This document shows positions 12,584 to 26,147 of a stretch of DNA of 64,000 nt, piece after piece. The notes beneath the pieces were generated by a model. That model saw only the letters and a program-made list of their open reading frames with translations, was not told the DNA's origin and made no database searches. The first letter of the stretch is position 1; the number at the start of each line of letters is the position of its first letter. The position numbers and the translations under genes are program-made. Source of the stretch: Hyperoodon ampullatus (taxonomy: Eukaryota > Chordata > Mammalia > Artiodactyla > Ziphiidae); NCBI GenBank assembly GCA_949752795.1, contig OX457071.1:30984800-31048799 (forward strand). Direction: 5' to 3'.

Positions 12584-13525
12584 ATATATACCTGTATTGA
12601 GCAATTAAAAACTGTTTCAATAATTTATGTAAGTTCCAGATAGTTAACTGATATAACTTCAGTGCTTTTTAATAAAACAAATCTCTAGTGGAACATAGAC
12701 CTGGTTAATGACAAACATAAAATAGATGGAGGCTGTGTGGATGGTCATTTAAAAAGTTTATTTATGGTTCCCTTACAATATCTCATTAGAACTGTATTTT
12801 TGGAACAATTTATATATGTTTTAATATTTAAGACACAGAGTCTTATTATATACTGTCCTTGCCTAGGGTATATCCAAACAACTACCTTAAGACTGAATCT
12901 GCCTTATAAGAAGATCCTTCTGATATGGAAAAATTAACCTGTTTATATCAAATTCTGCCCTAGAGCAGTGTTATGGTGAGACTCCAGTGTGTGACCCTGG
13001 GAACGTCCTCATGAGGTAGACTGTGTTTCCCAAGTTCCTTTCTCTCTTCCTTTCCCATCACCCCTTCCAGCACCTACTGATATGCCAGCTTCTAGAGAGA
13101 CATGCATGTGACCACATCTTCATTCTTGAGGAGTTTAAAGTTTATCTTTAATGAAATAAGGAGAACTTATTTTTCTAACTTAGCACAATTCTAGAGGGCC
13201 TCAAAATCAGATGGGTTCAAGGGCCACACCAATAAGATAAATGCATAGTGCTGTCCTTATAAGGCAACAGGGAGTTGTAGGGCTCATGCCAACCTGAGGA
13301 GGACAGTGCCTGCCTTAAAGGCATTCTGATTAATTAATCCTGTTCAGACCTAGAAAGTATTTTTTTTAGGTTTAAATGATCCATCAAGCTATATCTCCTG
13401 GCATGAAACATAATTTAAACCCCAACGTTTCCTGAAGAAATTCTGTGGAAACGTTCTTCTGAATATTTCAGTAAGTTATATGCCTTCTGTTCCATGTCCA
13501 GTGTAATTCAGAAATCCACACTTGT

Positions 13526-13655
13526 GGGAATTCCCTGGCATCCAATGGTTAGGACTCCGTGCTTTCACTGCTGTGGACCCAGGTTTGATCCCTGGTTGGG
13601 GAACTAAGACCCCACAGGCTGCGAGGTGCAGCCAAAAAAAGAAAAAGAAAAAAAA
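13526..13655 (+). repeat. CHR-1-like tRNA-derived SINE with TSD
   Basis: Starts gggaattccctggc, has a B-box-like stretch (ggtttgatccctgg) and ends in an A-rich tail. A perfect 16-bp TSD agaaatccacacttgt lies at 13510-13525 and 13656-13671. Confidence 0.95.
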
Positions 13656-14774
13656 AGAAATCCACACTTGTTTCAGGACCCTTGTTCCATTCGGCATTAT
13701 GAATTGATTTTATGGGGAAAAGTCTTTACAATGCCTACAGTGTTCCCTCAAAAGAAACTTTTGAATAGATATTGCATATCTGAAATGGATCTTTTTTGTT
13801 AACAAATAATCCTCTCTCAACTTGTAATATCAATTCATCATAAAAGTTTGATAGTATAAGCAATCACAGCAAATGTCATTAATGATTCATTTTTGTCTGT
13901 TTATCTATTTTACTTTTTGCTTACACAGCTTATGATTTTACTTACTTGCTAAAATATGATGAATCAGGAAAACAGGAGAGCCTGTAACAGTTCAGAGTAT
14001 TTTAATGGTCCTAGATAGTAATGAAAAATACTTAGTAGCAGCAGTTATTTTTAAGGAAGATCATGATATACTATGAATCTATCTGCAGACCCACCTAAAA
14101 AAACTTGGTTGGTAAACCCATTATATTTTAATTAGTAGGAGATTTCATATATTAGAATAATAATTAGAAATACACTTTGACACATTCTGTTCATATGAAA
14201 AAGTGTCAAATTCTAGTGGAATGTATGCCAGGATTGAGCTTTGGGACATGTTTCAGCAAATGTATTACTCTTGATTTATACATCTTGTGAAATGGATTTA
14301 TTTTTATTGAATCCAGATTTCAATGTAAAGTGGTGTATAATGTTTTAGTCACAGCTTCTGGAGAGATTGGCAACTACTAATCTTACAATTTCAAATCTGC
14401 TCAAAAATCATTTTCTGTAGGAAACTATGGGCAGGAATGAAAGAGGTGATTCTGTGAATCAGTGAATCTGTGCTGCCTTGGAATGTAGCTTCTGGGGACT
14501 GGAGGGTGAATGCATGTAATGCCTTTTCCCCAATTCATGTCATAGAAAAGGCACCGACATGGTTTGATAGAAGCTAGATAGAGTCTGTGATAGTATGGAA
14601 GAGAAATATAAAGATTCCTGCTTCTGAGAGCCATCTGCTGGCTAAGAGAAAGCCTGCAAAAAACCCATAAATGTCTGGCTTGTCCACGTGAATAGAATCT
14701 CAATTACTAAGATTTATGTAACTCCGGTTTAACTGAAATTCTCATCAATTCTTTTTTTGGCATGTGGCCTCGAT

Positions 14775-15594
14775 TTTTTTTTTTTTGTATATTTATTGGA
14801 GTATAACTGCTTTACAATGTTGTGTTAGTTTCTGCTGTACAACAAAGTGAATCAGCTATATGTATACATATATCCCCATATCCCCTCCCTCTTGAGCCTC
14901 CCTCCCACCCTCCCTATCCCACCCCTCTAGGTGGTCACAAAGCATCGAGTTGATCTCCCTGTGCTATGCAGCAGGTTCCCACTAGCAATCCATTTTAATT
15001 TGGAAGTGTATATATGTCAATGCTACTCTCTCACTTCGCCCCAGCTTCCCCGTCCCCCGCTGTGTCCTCAAGTCCGTTCTCTACATCTGCGTCTTTATTT
15101 CTGCCAAGCCACTAGGTTCATCAGTACCGTTTTTTTAGATTCCATATATATGCATTAGCATACGGTATTTGTTTTTCTCTTTCTGACTTACTTCACTCTG
15201 TATGACAGACTCTAGGTCCATCCACCTCATTACAAATAACTCAATTTCATTCCTTTTTATGGCTGAGTAGTATTCCATTGTATATATGTGCCACATCTTC
15301 TTTATCCATTCATCTGTCGATGGACACTTAGGTTGCTTCCATGTCCTGGCTATTGTAAATAGTGCTGCAATGAACATTGTGGTACACGTAGCTTTTTGAA
15401 TTATGTTTTTTTCAGGGTATATGCCCAGTAGTGGGATTGCTTGGTCATACGGTAATCTATTTTTAGTTTTTTAAGGAACCTCCATACTGTTCTCCATAGT
15501 GGTTGTATCAATTTACCTTCCCACCACCAGTGCAGGAAGGTTCCCTTTTCTCCATACCCTCTCCAGCATTTATTGTTTCTAGATTTTTTGATGG
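14775..15594 (-). mobile_element. 5'-truncated L1 (3' UTR and ORF2 end)
   Basis: A T-rich start (14775-14787) is followed by cetartiodactyl L1 3' UTR and the ORF2 C-terminal coding remnant (15377-15135, and part of 15622-15401). Perfect 12-bp TSD tgtggcctcgat at 14763-14774 and 15595-15606. Confidence 0.93.
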
Positions 15595-16239
15595 TGTGGC
15601 CTCGATATTTCATTCTCAACATGGTGTTTGATTTACTAACAAGGAAGTAGTTCTTGCTTCCATCTCTTCTGTGGCAGAAGCTGATTCAGAATTCCCATAG
15701 GTGATATTTATGTCCTGTTGAAAACGATTTTAAAGCAAACTTTGGAAAACAGTACAAAATATACTCTTAAAACTGAATGTTCCCCCTTCCCTTAAGGTAA
15801 CTCTGTCATGCAACCAACTCTAAAAGCTTTTTGGTACAATTGTAAATAAACTAAAATGGCAGGGAAGGAGCTAGTTCTGTGGTCTTGATGGTCAAGGAAG
15901 ACTTAATCGCATACCGCTGCCAAACTCAGTCTTCTAAAAACATGTCCCTGGAAAGAAACACATATTTTACAACAACCTTAAGACAGTATTTTTTAAGGTA
16001 GATTAATAGTAAGTAATTATACTGAGTACCTCTGCTGGCAGTATTAATAAAACAGTTTACCTTAAAATTCTCAAGAGAAAAGTATATTATAGCAGGCTAC
16101 GTTTAAGAATGCTTTTATGTGCTGTTGTTTTCTATAATAGGATTAGAGGGGAAATTTAAATGATACAGATTATTTTGTTGCTTTTTCATATTGTGTTATA
16201 TGCTGGTTTATATACCTGTTTACCCGAGTCAATAGAACA

Positions 16240-16475
16240 TATTAACTAGGATTGGGTTCTGGAGTCAATCAACCACTTGGGTTCAAATCCTGGTGTGGTC
16301 ACCAACTTTGTTTGGCCTCGGTCTTAACCTCTCTTTGCCTCAGTTTCCTCATCTGTAAACTAGAGGTACTAATAATGTTGACCTTCGTGAGTTGCTTTGA
16401 AGCTTAAAGCATCTAGAGCAGTGCCTGGCACATGCTAAGCATTCTGTAAATGTCAGCCGTCCTGGTTATCCTCAG
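16240..16475 (+). repeat. MIR SINE
   Basis: Well-preserved MIR: 'ggttctggagtcaatcaacc', 'cttgggttcaaatcctg', 'cctcagtttcctcatctgta', 'agcagtgcctggcacatgct' in order. Confidence 0.85.
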
Positions 16476-17774
16476 CCATCCTCCTTGACGTTCTGTTGAG
16501 ATGATATATGTGAATTTGCTGAAGCACCTTCTATCCCTCTGTTTTCTGCTCTTGTTTTAAAATTTAGGATGCGTGTGTCCTCCCTTCCCAGCCTTAAACG
16601 AATGTCCTGGCTTTTTTTTTCTAACTCCTATAGAAACTCCAATTTCAGTGAAGGGTGTCTCATCACACTCAGGTCACACGTGACAAATGGCCTTTTATTA
16701 CATGCTGATTACAGTTAACCTTCATTTCTTTCATGGCAGCCGTGTGGTGCCTTCTATTTAAATAGAGCTGTTCCTGGATATGACTTTTCAAGCCTCTCTG
16801 GGTTTAATTCTAATTTAACTTGCCATTCCAAGTGGGACTGTTGTGTAACTGAAGGCATGATGCCCTCACTTGTTTTCTCTACATCTAATTATTACAACGC
16901 AGTGCCTGTGAGGCCCCCTCGGGCATTCGTTCACTTTTCTAAATGGTGGAACCTTCTGGGGAAGGAAGTGGGACTTTCGTGATTGTTCTTTTGAACTGCA
17001 CGGATATGTTTATTAGTGCAGTGTCTGGGAACACACTAGCAACTCTTTTACCCTGACCATTTTCATCATACTGGGCTTATTACCAGGGATTATTGGAAGA
17101 ATCCTCTGCTGGCGTAGGCAGTAATTTCTTGCGCATTTCCATTCTTCAGAACAAGGCCAACTTTTGAAGCACACAAGTCAGTGTTTGTGCCTTTGAGGAT
17201 ACCTGAAGTGCTTTGGAAACGAAAGGCACATGGCTTTCAGAAAGCATAGGAAGGGCAGAACAGAGACACCCAACATGTAATTATAGCTGTTCTGTTACCA
17301 AATACCGGGCTTTTGAGCCCCAGAGTGAGACGGGGCAGGATGAGTTAGAATCATTCCTTCACCCTTTCGCACTCACCTAGTTGCTTACCTAGGATCAAAG
17401 GGAAGCTTTTTCTTTCATTCACCATTGTCTTATACGTGTTCAGAGGGATCTCAGCAGTCTCCCACTGAGAATTTTAATTGTAAGCCATGCTTTAGAATGC
17501 CATTCTCTTGAACTTAGAGCAAAGAACCAAGGCACTTATATGTACATGTGGTTTTAATGGTTACCCAGAATCCCAGATATTCAGTAGCCACTTTGTATAC
17601 TATAGCATTTAAAACATGAAATTTAGGGAAATGAGAGTAAGAATGAGGAATTGAGTGACCATTATTGGAAGATTTGCAGTCAAAGGATCCTGGTAAGGAT
17701 TAATTAACCAATTAAAGATTCATTAATTAGTTGATTATATTAAATTAAAAATCAGGAATACCTGACTTAATACA

Positions 17775-17890
17775 CTCTTCCATTCATCCATCTATTCATT
17801 CATTCTATTTAGCAAACATTTCTTATATGCCCACAATGTTCTGGGCTCCAGAGACACAAAAATACTTGGTACCAGCACCGTGACTATCAG
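17775..17890 (-). repeat. L2 LINE 3'-end relic
   Basis: A 'ttcattcattctatttagca ... cccacaatgttctgggctcc' pattern, the reverse complement of the L2 3' terminus. Approximate limits. Confidence 0.5.
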
Positions 17891-19452
17891 ATTTCCTGCC
17901 ATGGACTTGGCATGGCCAAACACGCAACACACAATTGTCTTCCACTTACAGTGCCCCCTAACTGTAGGATCATGCCGTGGGCCCCAGTACAGCAGCAGTC
18001 CTCTGTGGAGTTGGGTTGTCCTCTCCTCTTCCTGTGTTCTTTAAGCTCTTCTGCACTTTTTATTCTTTTTCACTTCAGCCCCACTTACCTTCCTGCCTTT
18101 CCACAAGAGATCAAATAAGTTCTGAAAGGTACAGGCTAGCCTAAGTTTCTTCGATGTCTTCTGAGGATGTCTCTACCATTTAAAAAGGGGAACCAGGGAA
18201 AATTTTACCCACTGAATATCATTTTAAAGCTAGTTTTTGCTGGGTCCAGCTATTCATTGCACATACCTTTTTAAAAATTATTTTTTTCATCATCATCATC
18301 TTTACACAGATACCTTTAGGTGGTGGTTCTTCATAATGTCCTAAAACATTTCACTTTAAAATGAGGAAAACCAGGGTATGAAGTTTTGTAGAACATTAAG
18401 GCCATCCACCTAACCTGTCTTCATTTAATGTAAATTCAGAAATCTGAGTGCAGTAATTTTATACCATTCTATAGCCCTTGCTTCCCCTTATCTGCCTGCC
18501 ATATAGTTCAGTAGTTGATTGACTATATAACAGCATACTTCAGTCCCTTAAAGACCTACTTAGTAGTTACTCAGTTTTTTATTTCAGACTTATGTTTCAC
18601 TTTTCTCTGTATACATGTATACATAGCAAGATAAATAGCTAAAGTCAACTATGGGCAAACAATATGTGTGTGTGATTATGCTTAGTTACATTTAGACTTC
18701 TGCATACTAGTGTGTAGAAATTATTGTACAAAACAAAGCGTTCTTACTATAGACTTTAAGTTATAATTTGAAGGAAACAAATATCATATCATATTCTCAA
18801 TTTGAAAGATGTCAAACATACCACAACGTGAAAGTTTCTATTTTTGAGGGCCCCCAGTGACAAGATCCATATTTGTTTTTATGACTAGATATTCAAGAAG
18901 TGAATTACTGTTGCCCTATTATCACACACACACAGTCTTAATTATTTGCAAAAATCACTGCCTATGCCAGAACATACCTTGTTAGGAGTGACTAAAGCTG
19001 TTCTCTCATGGGCAGACCTGTCACACTATTTTGACTCTTTTCACAATAAGCTCCAATCCCTACAACTGAGTCAATGGTGTGGAAAACCACAAATCCGTAT
19101 TGAGTGATAAGAAGGCTGAAAAAGTGGCTTAGCTGTCCCGTATGTTCTTTCCTTCAGCTACTAGAAACCTTGCACAAAACTGTTTAAGATACTAGTAGAT
19201 AAACATCATTTATATTTGATCTTATCTAATAATATGAAGCTTTGGCTACTGAATCTGTTATTTGTACAAGGGAAAAGATGCACTGAAAACCTAAAAGGCA
19301 AGTACATGAAAGGAGACATTCAAAACAAGTTCACTGGAGCAATGTTATAGTGAAATATTAGAAATAATTTATATGTCCATCACCTAGGAAATGGATTTTA
19401 AAATGCTGGGATAATATTCTTTGTACTACTCTCGTATTTCATCTGAGTCAAG

Positions 19453-19680
19453 TATCAACCAGCCATGGCCCATGGATCAATTACAGCCCACTATTTGTTC
19501 TGTAAATAAAGTTTTATCGGAACATAGCCATACTCATTTGTTTATATATTTATCTGGAGCTACTTTCATGCTACAATTGCAGGGTTGATTTGTTACAACA
19601 CAGACTGTATGACTCTCAGTCAAAATAAAATATTCATTATCTAGCCCTTTACAGAAACAATTTACCAACTCCTGATCTAG
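19453..19680 (-). mobile_element. hAT-type DNA transposon relic
   Basis: Contains 'tctgtaaataaagttttatc' and 'ctagccctttacagaaac', seen in a dispersed mammalian hAT-type family. The same family recurs in the opposite direction at 34938-35273. I cannot assign the subfamily. Confidence 0.55.
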
Positions 19681-21152
19681 GTTAAAACACCATCTATTGT
19701 AAAATACACCATTACTTTATATACCACTAAGAAAGAAAAAAAAATATGTCAAACTATGACAAGCTGTCAAATGTCAGAAGCATCCTGCTTTTAGAGACAT
19801 TAAAATATTCATCTTAGAATCAATGAATTGTGGTATATAGCATTTCAAATAAACAATACAGTGTATCAGTATGAACAGATCTCAGATCCTCGGTGTCAAA
19901 TGAACAAAAGTCGAGTGGAGAACAATTTGCAGAATGATGTGAACAGCATATTATTTATATGTCTCTTAAAAAACACCAAACAATATAATGACTTTCCATG
20001 AATGCAGATATATATCAGTGAGTATGATTTTAAAGAATTGGAAGAATTTAAAGAAAGCTGATGATAGAGGTTTTCCCTCGGAGGAGAAGGGACCAGGATA
20101 ATGATATGATAGAAGGGTGGAGGGGTATCTTTATCTGTTGTGTTCAGGTTTTTCAAGGATTGATTTATTAATAGAAAGGAATTTTAAACAACATCAAAGC
20201 ATGGAAAACCTGGAAGAAAGTAATGTCATAGTATTAATGGTGGTAGATTTTTTATAGTAGGAATATGGGTGATTTCTTTTTTTTAGTGTATTTCACTGTA
20301 ATTTTCAAGAGCTTCATGAATAACTAAAGAAGATGAGTCTTGTTCTTCATTTCTATCTCAATCAAAAGACATTAAGGTTGGAAGAAGTACATGTTAATCA
20401 GTTACCTGACATTACAAACTAATCCTGTTTTTCTACTGTGGCATTAAGGTTAAACAATGTAAAAGTCAGGGCTAAATCTCATAGTTAAAACTTTTTTCAT
20501 AATGTGGTACAGCTAATCTTTCAATACAGTGAACTTTACTCCTCACCGTGAAAAACCACCAACGAGAAAAGTCAAATGTCAGGTGCATTTTACAGAACTG
20601 AAATAGCTTGTCATGAGTCATGTTATTGATGTACTGATGTCATTTCTTTCAACCCGACCTTACTTGTTTTGAAATTACGTTGTGATTTTACACGATTGTA
20701 TATGTTGTCACATGCAATTCAGACCCTCATGTTACTTATTAAATGCATTCATTTTGTCATTTGTCTATGGCAGGTCTTCCTAAAATATTCTCTGTAAGTG
20801 TCTTCACAAGTTCAAAACTTTGAGGGATAGTTTTAACACTGCCAGATTATTTCTTTTGATGATAGAGATCTACTCACTCACCACTGCTTTCATTTAGTTT
20901 TTGTTTTTGTCATTTTGTTGTTATTTTAAGCATGTCTTTCTCTCCCTAAGAGTGTTTCATCAAAAATAGGTCTAGCGGCCTGCCTTCAAGATTAAGAAAT
21001 GAAATGTGTCCCGGAAGGTGACAGCGGGAAATGTGGACATGGGACCCTGAGTCTGTATGAAGCTGCAGACTATGAGCCTCAGGTCTCATGGCACTGGAAC
21101 CAAACAGAGTGCTGTATTGCTCACCATTTAAATCTACTTTTTCTTTTTCCAG

Positions 21153-21310
21153 TTCAATCTCACCATTTAGTATTGAGAGCACAAGACGCCAGAGAAGGTC
21201 TGAATCCCCAGACTCCAGAAAACGGCGTATCCACAGATGTGATTTTGAGGGATGCAACAAAGTGTACACAAAAAGTTCTCACCTGAAGGCTCATCGAAGG
21301 ACACATACAG
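21153..21310 (+). CDS. KLF12: KLF12 penultimate coding exon: basic region and zinc finger 1
   Basis: Internal coding exon of a Krueppel-like transcription factor. A pyrimidine-rich tract ending in cag lies just before 21153, and a gtacag donor starts at 21311. The exon begins with the last base of a split codon (phase 2) and ends with the first base of a glycine codon (phase 1). It encodes 52 whole codons: a Ser/Arg-rich basic stretch ([18 protein letters not shown]) followed by finger 1 with a C-x4-C-x12-H-x3-H pattern and the DNA-reading helix KSSHLKAH. The linker THTG runs into the next exon. In a 402-residue KLF12 (length from family knowledge) this would be about residues 290-343. KLF12 is a nuclear repressor that binds CACCC/GC boxes, represses TFAP2A and recruits CtBP through an N-terminal PVDLS motif that is not in this window. 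KLF3 and KLF8 are close paralogues, but their sequence around finger 1 differs. No frameshift or lost zinc ligand is seen. Confidence 0.95.
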
Positions 21311-21622
21311 GTACAGCTCTGCAGGGCGTCTCACCTGAGGGTCGCTGAGAGTCCAGAAAGGGCCAGCTGCTTGGCTTTGGAGCCATGAGTGCGCTGGAAT
21401 GTTCTGTGCTCACCCATCATACGTGCATCATATGTTCCTTTCTGAGTGGAGTACATTCCCTCTCTCAGTTGAAAAAAGGCCTAAGCCTTCGTGAAGTTTA
21501 GCAAGCGAAGAAGTATTTCTTCTGTGTCTTAAGGACTTTTAAAATAAGAGTATGAACACAGTGGTCTAGTCTTTTTCATAATCAGCGTTGCCACTTAATC
21601 ATTGTCTAGTTATTAGGTTTTA

Positions 21623-21838
21623 TTTTTTGGTTTTTTGTGGGTTTTTTGCGGTACATGGGCCTCTCACTGTTGTGGCCTCTCCCATTGCGGAGCACAAGCT
21701 CCGGACGCTCAGGCTCAGCGGCCATGGCTCACGGGCCAGCCGCTCCGCGGCATGTGGGATCCTCCCGGACGGGGACACGAACCCATGTCCCCTGCATTGG
21801 CAGGCGGACTCTCAACCACCGCACCACCAGGGAAGCCC
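21623..21838 (-). repeat. CHR-type SINE with TSD, near the zinc-finger-1 exon
   Basis: Antisense CHR SINE 313 bp downstream of the exon. 16-bp perfect TSD tagttattaggtttta at 21607-21622 and 21839-21854. Confidence 0.95.
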
Positions 21839-22947
21839 TAGTTATTAGGTTTTAAAATGTCCACATAACATACCAAACAAGCTGAACAAAATCATTCTCT
21901 TAAAGTTATCGTTTTCACCAGCACTTAGATCATGTTTTTCTCCCCTTGATCTCGTCCCCCAAATAACCAAACAGATAAACCCCCCCCCCAAAAAAAATGA
22001 AATAAGATTGACATATACATAGCACTGTGGGGAGTTTAAAACAATACTTCCACATGATTCCATTTGATTCTCACTGGTATTTTTTTGTATAAGGAGAGGA
22101 TTTTGCGTATTCACAGTTTGCAAAGAAGGAAATTGAGATCACAAGTGACCCACTGACTTTGTCACCATCCATTCACCCATGCCCCTACCCAGGAAAGAAG
22201 GCAGTGACTCTTCACTTAGCTCCCTACCCACCCCATCAATCCTCTACCCTGTGTGTCCCTCACCTGGCATCCCCTGGCTTCCTTGGCCTCTGGATCCCAT
22301 TGGGTACCATCAACGGGAGGCTCTGGGAAGAGACCAAAAGGTGGAAGGAGGGACCCCCAATTACAGAACCTTTTGGTCAGAAAAGTGACTGGTGACTGGA
22401 ATGTGTGAACCTCAAAGAAGCAGAGAGAAGAGAGAAATTCATTCACACGCATTCCTGATAGCAACGTGCTATAGAGCAGGTGACTATCCTCGACAGGAAT
22501 CGGCCTCCAGCACCTGCCCCTATCTGGGAGCTTCACGTGTAACAGACTCCTGTGGGGCTGCATAAATCGTGCTCCCATCTCAGATACATTGAGATAGCCA
22601 CACTGTATAAACTCTCTCTCAGCTGAGGTGGCAAAATCATTTAAATCGTCATTCTTTGCCATTTATTGAGTCATGTTCTTATATCAGATTATTTGAAAGC
22701 TGCTTTACAGAGACTTTCATGACTCTGATCGTTAAGATGGGACATCTTTTTGTGTGTGGATGAAGTTATAGCACGGGATGCTTGCCTGAGTCAGAAAAGC
22801 TTTATAGAATCTGGAGTTTACTTCTGCTTATATAATACATTAATACTATTACTATTTCTAAGGGAATTCAACGCAGTGTGAAAACTGTCGCTTCCATCTT
22901 TCCTCCCTATTCCCAGTCCTTATCCCTTTTCTACTTAATTCCAAATT

Positions 22948-23002
22948 CCAAATTCTTTCCAAAGAATTCCAAATTCTTTCCAAAGAATTCCAAATTCTTT
23001 CC
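22948..23002. repeat. 21-bp tandem repeat, about 2.6 copies
   Basis: The unit starting ccaaattctttccaaagaat begins at 22948, 22969 and 22990. It is a small local duplication in intron sequence. Confidence 0.9.
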
Positions 23003-23117
23003 TCTCCATTGATCCAGAGCTTTCCCAGGAGAGGTTTTCATCTATTTCTTTGGCACTATTTTCGAATCAATTTTCTTTCTTTTTTGGGGGGGATCTGAAA
23101 AATTAAGCCATTTAATA

Positions 23118-23330
23118 TTTAAGTTAAGTTTTTATTGAAGTTAGTTGATTTACAATGTTGTGTTAGTTTCAGGTGTACAGCAAAGTGATTCCGTTTTTAC
23201 ATACACATATATCTTTTTTTTTCAGATTCTTTTCCCTTAAAGGTTATTACAAAATATTGAGTATAGTTCCCTTGCTATATAGTAGGTCCTTGTTGGTTAT
23301 CTATTTTATATAGAAGAGTGTGTCTTCGAT
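23118..23330 (-). mobile_element. Short L1 3'-end fragment
   Basis: 'tttattgaagttagttgatttacaatg' followed by 'gtgtacagcaaagtgattcc' is the typical L1 3' UTR read on the minus strand. Limits approximate. Confidence 0.8.
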
Positions 23331-26080
23331 TTTCTCATTAAGGCCAAGAATGCCTATAAAGACATGAAAGTTGAATAAGCATGTTTCATCTTATCAGTAG
23401 ACAGTGAACACAAATCAGAGGAGTAAGTACGATCATCTCATATTACTGACTTCTTATGGGAGCATTTCAGTTAAAGAAAAAAAAGAATGACCTTCTGCAG
23501 TGAATCCTTATATATTTTGAGTTACTCCTATTTTCCTTGAACTTTCCAAAATACTTATTATCCCCGCTTTCACACAGGCACCCTCTATTTCATTTATGCA
23601 AGTGATGAACAGTGAAAGAGAGGAAAAGGTTTCATGAGGTACTATTAAAGAATTTAATGTTATGGCACGATAGGATTGGATCTTATAGGTTTTAATATAG
23701 ATTGTGAAAGTGGGAGAGATGTGATGTATGCATTATAATTCGAAGCAGTATAAACCTTTAATGCTGAAGCAGAAGTAATTAGTTTGGCTTATTAATAAGA
23801 TGAAATCATCGACTCCTAGGGTCCGAATGGACCTTATATGTCACCAAGTCTAGTTCGTTTCCTAATTAGAGGGATCCTTGGGTGTCATCTTTCACAGAGA
23901 ACCAGTCCCTATACTATGCAGTATTCTGCACACTTAACACTTTTTCTTTCATTTGATCCACACAATAACCAGTGTCATTATCTCCTTGGTATGAGTGTGA
24001 CTCCCGGTCAAGTATTATTTCCCATCTCTCCTTAAATGCCTCGCGTGACAGAGAGCTTTTTCTTGTGCAAGACAAGTTGGGTGACATTTCTGAGGGCGGA
24101 GTCCTCATCTCTTACAGCATTGAATTGGCTCGTATGGCATTGTTTGGCTCCCATTGTCTTGTTGTCCAAGGGAATCGCTCCAGCCATCACAGTGTAAATT
24201 TCACTTCCGGGACCCTGGTGCCCCTCTCAGCACTGTCATGAACCACTGGTATCTTCATCTCCCCAAGCCAGACACCCGCCATTCTCTCAGCCACGTTTTC
24301 CTAGGTATATGCCAACATATCACAGTATCTTTTACAGTTTTCACACCACAAATTGAGGGAAGAGCTCTTGTTAATGGACGTCTCTTAATAGATGTAAAGG
24401 TAATGTTAATTCTTTTAGCAGTTGACTCTGTGAGGTCATCTCAATCAAAAACTGCTGAAACCTGGATCTTCCCACCCCCTGTACCTAGAACGGATTTCTT
24501 TTCAACTTAAACGTGCAGTGTTGTATTTGTCATTGAACCTGTCCCTCAGATGGTGGCTCCCTTGGGAATAGTGGGTTTCCCGTCACTGAGGTGTTTTGCT
24601 CCAGGCTGGATGACCTCTTGTGGGAGATACTATGAGGGCTGCACATACCCTTTCAAGTCTGGGAAATAATTATACTGCATCCATTTTATTGACTTGGGCT
24701 CATTATTCTAATAAATTGAAAAGATTTTGGAGCTCTCCCTGCCCCCCTTGCTTTTACTTTTTTAGCTTTCTCCTTCAGCTTCTCCATTTTTCCAAGTACT
24801 AAGTAGAACAGGTTCAAGGAAAAAGCCCTGAGATGTGATGTTGGAGACTTCCATCCAAGTGGGTCTTAATTTATGAACTTAAAGCTAAGAATCCACTTAG
24901 TTGTCCTGCTCCAATCCATGTTTCTTGATCTCACAGCTGCATCCAAAAGTCCTTTTGAAATTCCTGCTCCAAAGCCAGATATGCCAAATTCATCCATCCA
25001 CTTAGCAGAGAAATACTTACTCTGCTCAAGGCAGAGTCTCCTAAACTACCAGTCAAATAACAGCACTTTTAAAAAGAAAGAATGAAATTTGCTTGATTTG
25101 CTGCCACTGGTTCAAAGTGAGCCCATACTGGTTTCTGATTTATAATTACATGCAAGATTTCATAACTTCGGGTTCAAAGTAAAATCAACACTAGTTCTAT
25201 AGGGATTCAGGTTGACTTGCTTTGATTTTAATAAATATCTTCTTAGCCTTACCTTTGCTTCAGGCATATTGCGTAAGTTATTTGTGTGTGACCAGTAATA
25301 ATGAATGTGAAGTTTGGGATTGTAACAGATGACTTATGAGAACTACACACGCGATGGGAGGTGAGCAAGGGACAAGAAGACACTTTCTTTAAGAAAGTCA
25401 CGTTAATTCTACCTTTAACACTTGATCTTTTGTGCTTTATTAGTACATGATCAGTCATCTGTTTAGGACTTATACGTACAGTAAATTAAACATTTGTAGG
25501 AGCATGAAAGAGGATCATTTTCTATATATTAACAAGGAAGTTAGAGTAAAAAAAAAAGACGTGCTGAAGAGTACCTTTTAAAAATAATTAAATATAGTTT
25601 CATAAATGTGCAGTTTAGATAATAACATAAAGGTTTGACCAAATATTTTTAAATGCCTACTAACACCTGTCTGTGGTAAGTTGTTTAAGGCACGTTCAAT
25701 AGAAGGAAAAAAATATATCTCGGTCATCTCATCCACCCCTTTGTCAGCAGGTACGTTATTCCTACTCACTGGTCTAAATTGTGTGTTTCCTCTGCATGAA
25801 GCAGTGTGCAGTGTATTTAAATGAATATGCAGTGTACTGAAATTAAAGGTCATTTAAATCTGTGCTAAACATAACTACTATGTATTAATACAATGAGTTT
25901 CCCTCACTTTAAGAATTTCATTACTTATTAAGTGATCTAAATATGAATTTTAGAAAAAAATGGTTTTATGAGTTTGGTATTGCCGTTTAGAATTCTTATT
26001 ACTTTCTAAAAATGTATGCCATTATGTTTTCTAAAATGCAGTTCAAGCAAATAACACTCAGGCACCAGTGATTCTTACAA

Positions 26081-26096
26081 CCACTAGATGGCGCAC
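26081..26096 (+). promoter_or_regulatory. CTCF-like motif, forward
   Basis: CCACTAGATGGCGCAC matches the vertebrate CTCF core CCASYAGRKGGCRS. An inverted, weaker copy lies 52 bases downstream. Binding is not shown by sequence alone. Confidence 0.5.
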
Positions 26097-26147
26097 TACA
26101 ACCAGATGTTGGGTCTAGTCTAAGAGGGTCCAAGGAAGAGTCAGCTA

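Larger units (their letters stand above)
1..21152 (+). other. KLF12: KLF12 intron upstream of the zinc-finger-1 exon (partial)
   Basis: Intron inferred from the acceptor at 21151-21152. No earlier KLF12 exon was recognised in the window. About a third to a half is recognisable repeats, annotated separately. Outside those, roughly 330-1950, 2110-2600, 5930-6170, 12590-13500, 13680-14750, 15610-16240, 16470-17770 and 17890-19450 look like unique sequence with no gene or RNA feature I can name. A 24-base poly(A) run lies at 696-719. Confidence 0.8.

Noticed and set aside
21088..21152. Met-initiated extension before the finger-1 exon
   Set aside because: It includes the pyrimidine tract and acceptor, so it is intron, not an alternative start.
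22216..22662. 148-codon minus-strand frame in the last KLF12 intron
   Set aside because: No recognisable domain, no splice or promoter context, and length within chance for moderately GC-rich sequence.
22948..23002. Possible CRISPR-like or regulatory array
   Set aside because: A 21-bp simple tandem duplication with no spacers, in a mammalian intron.
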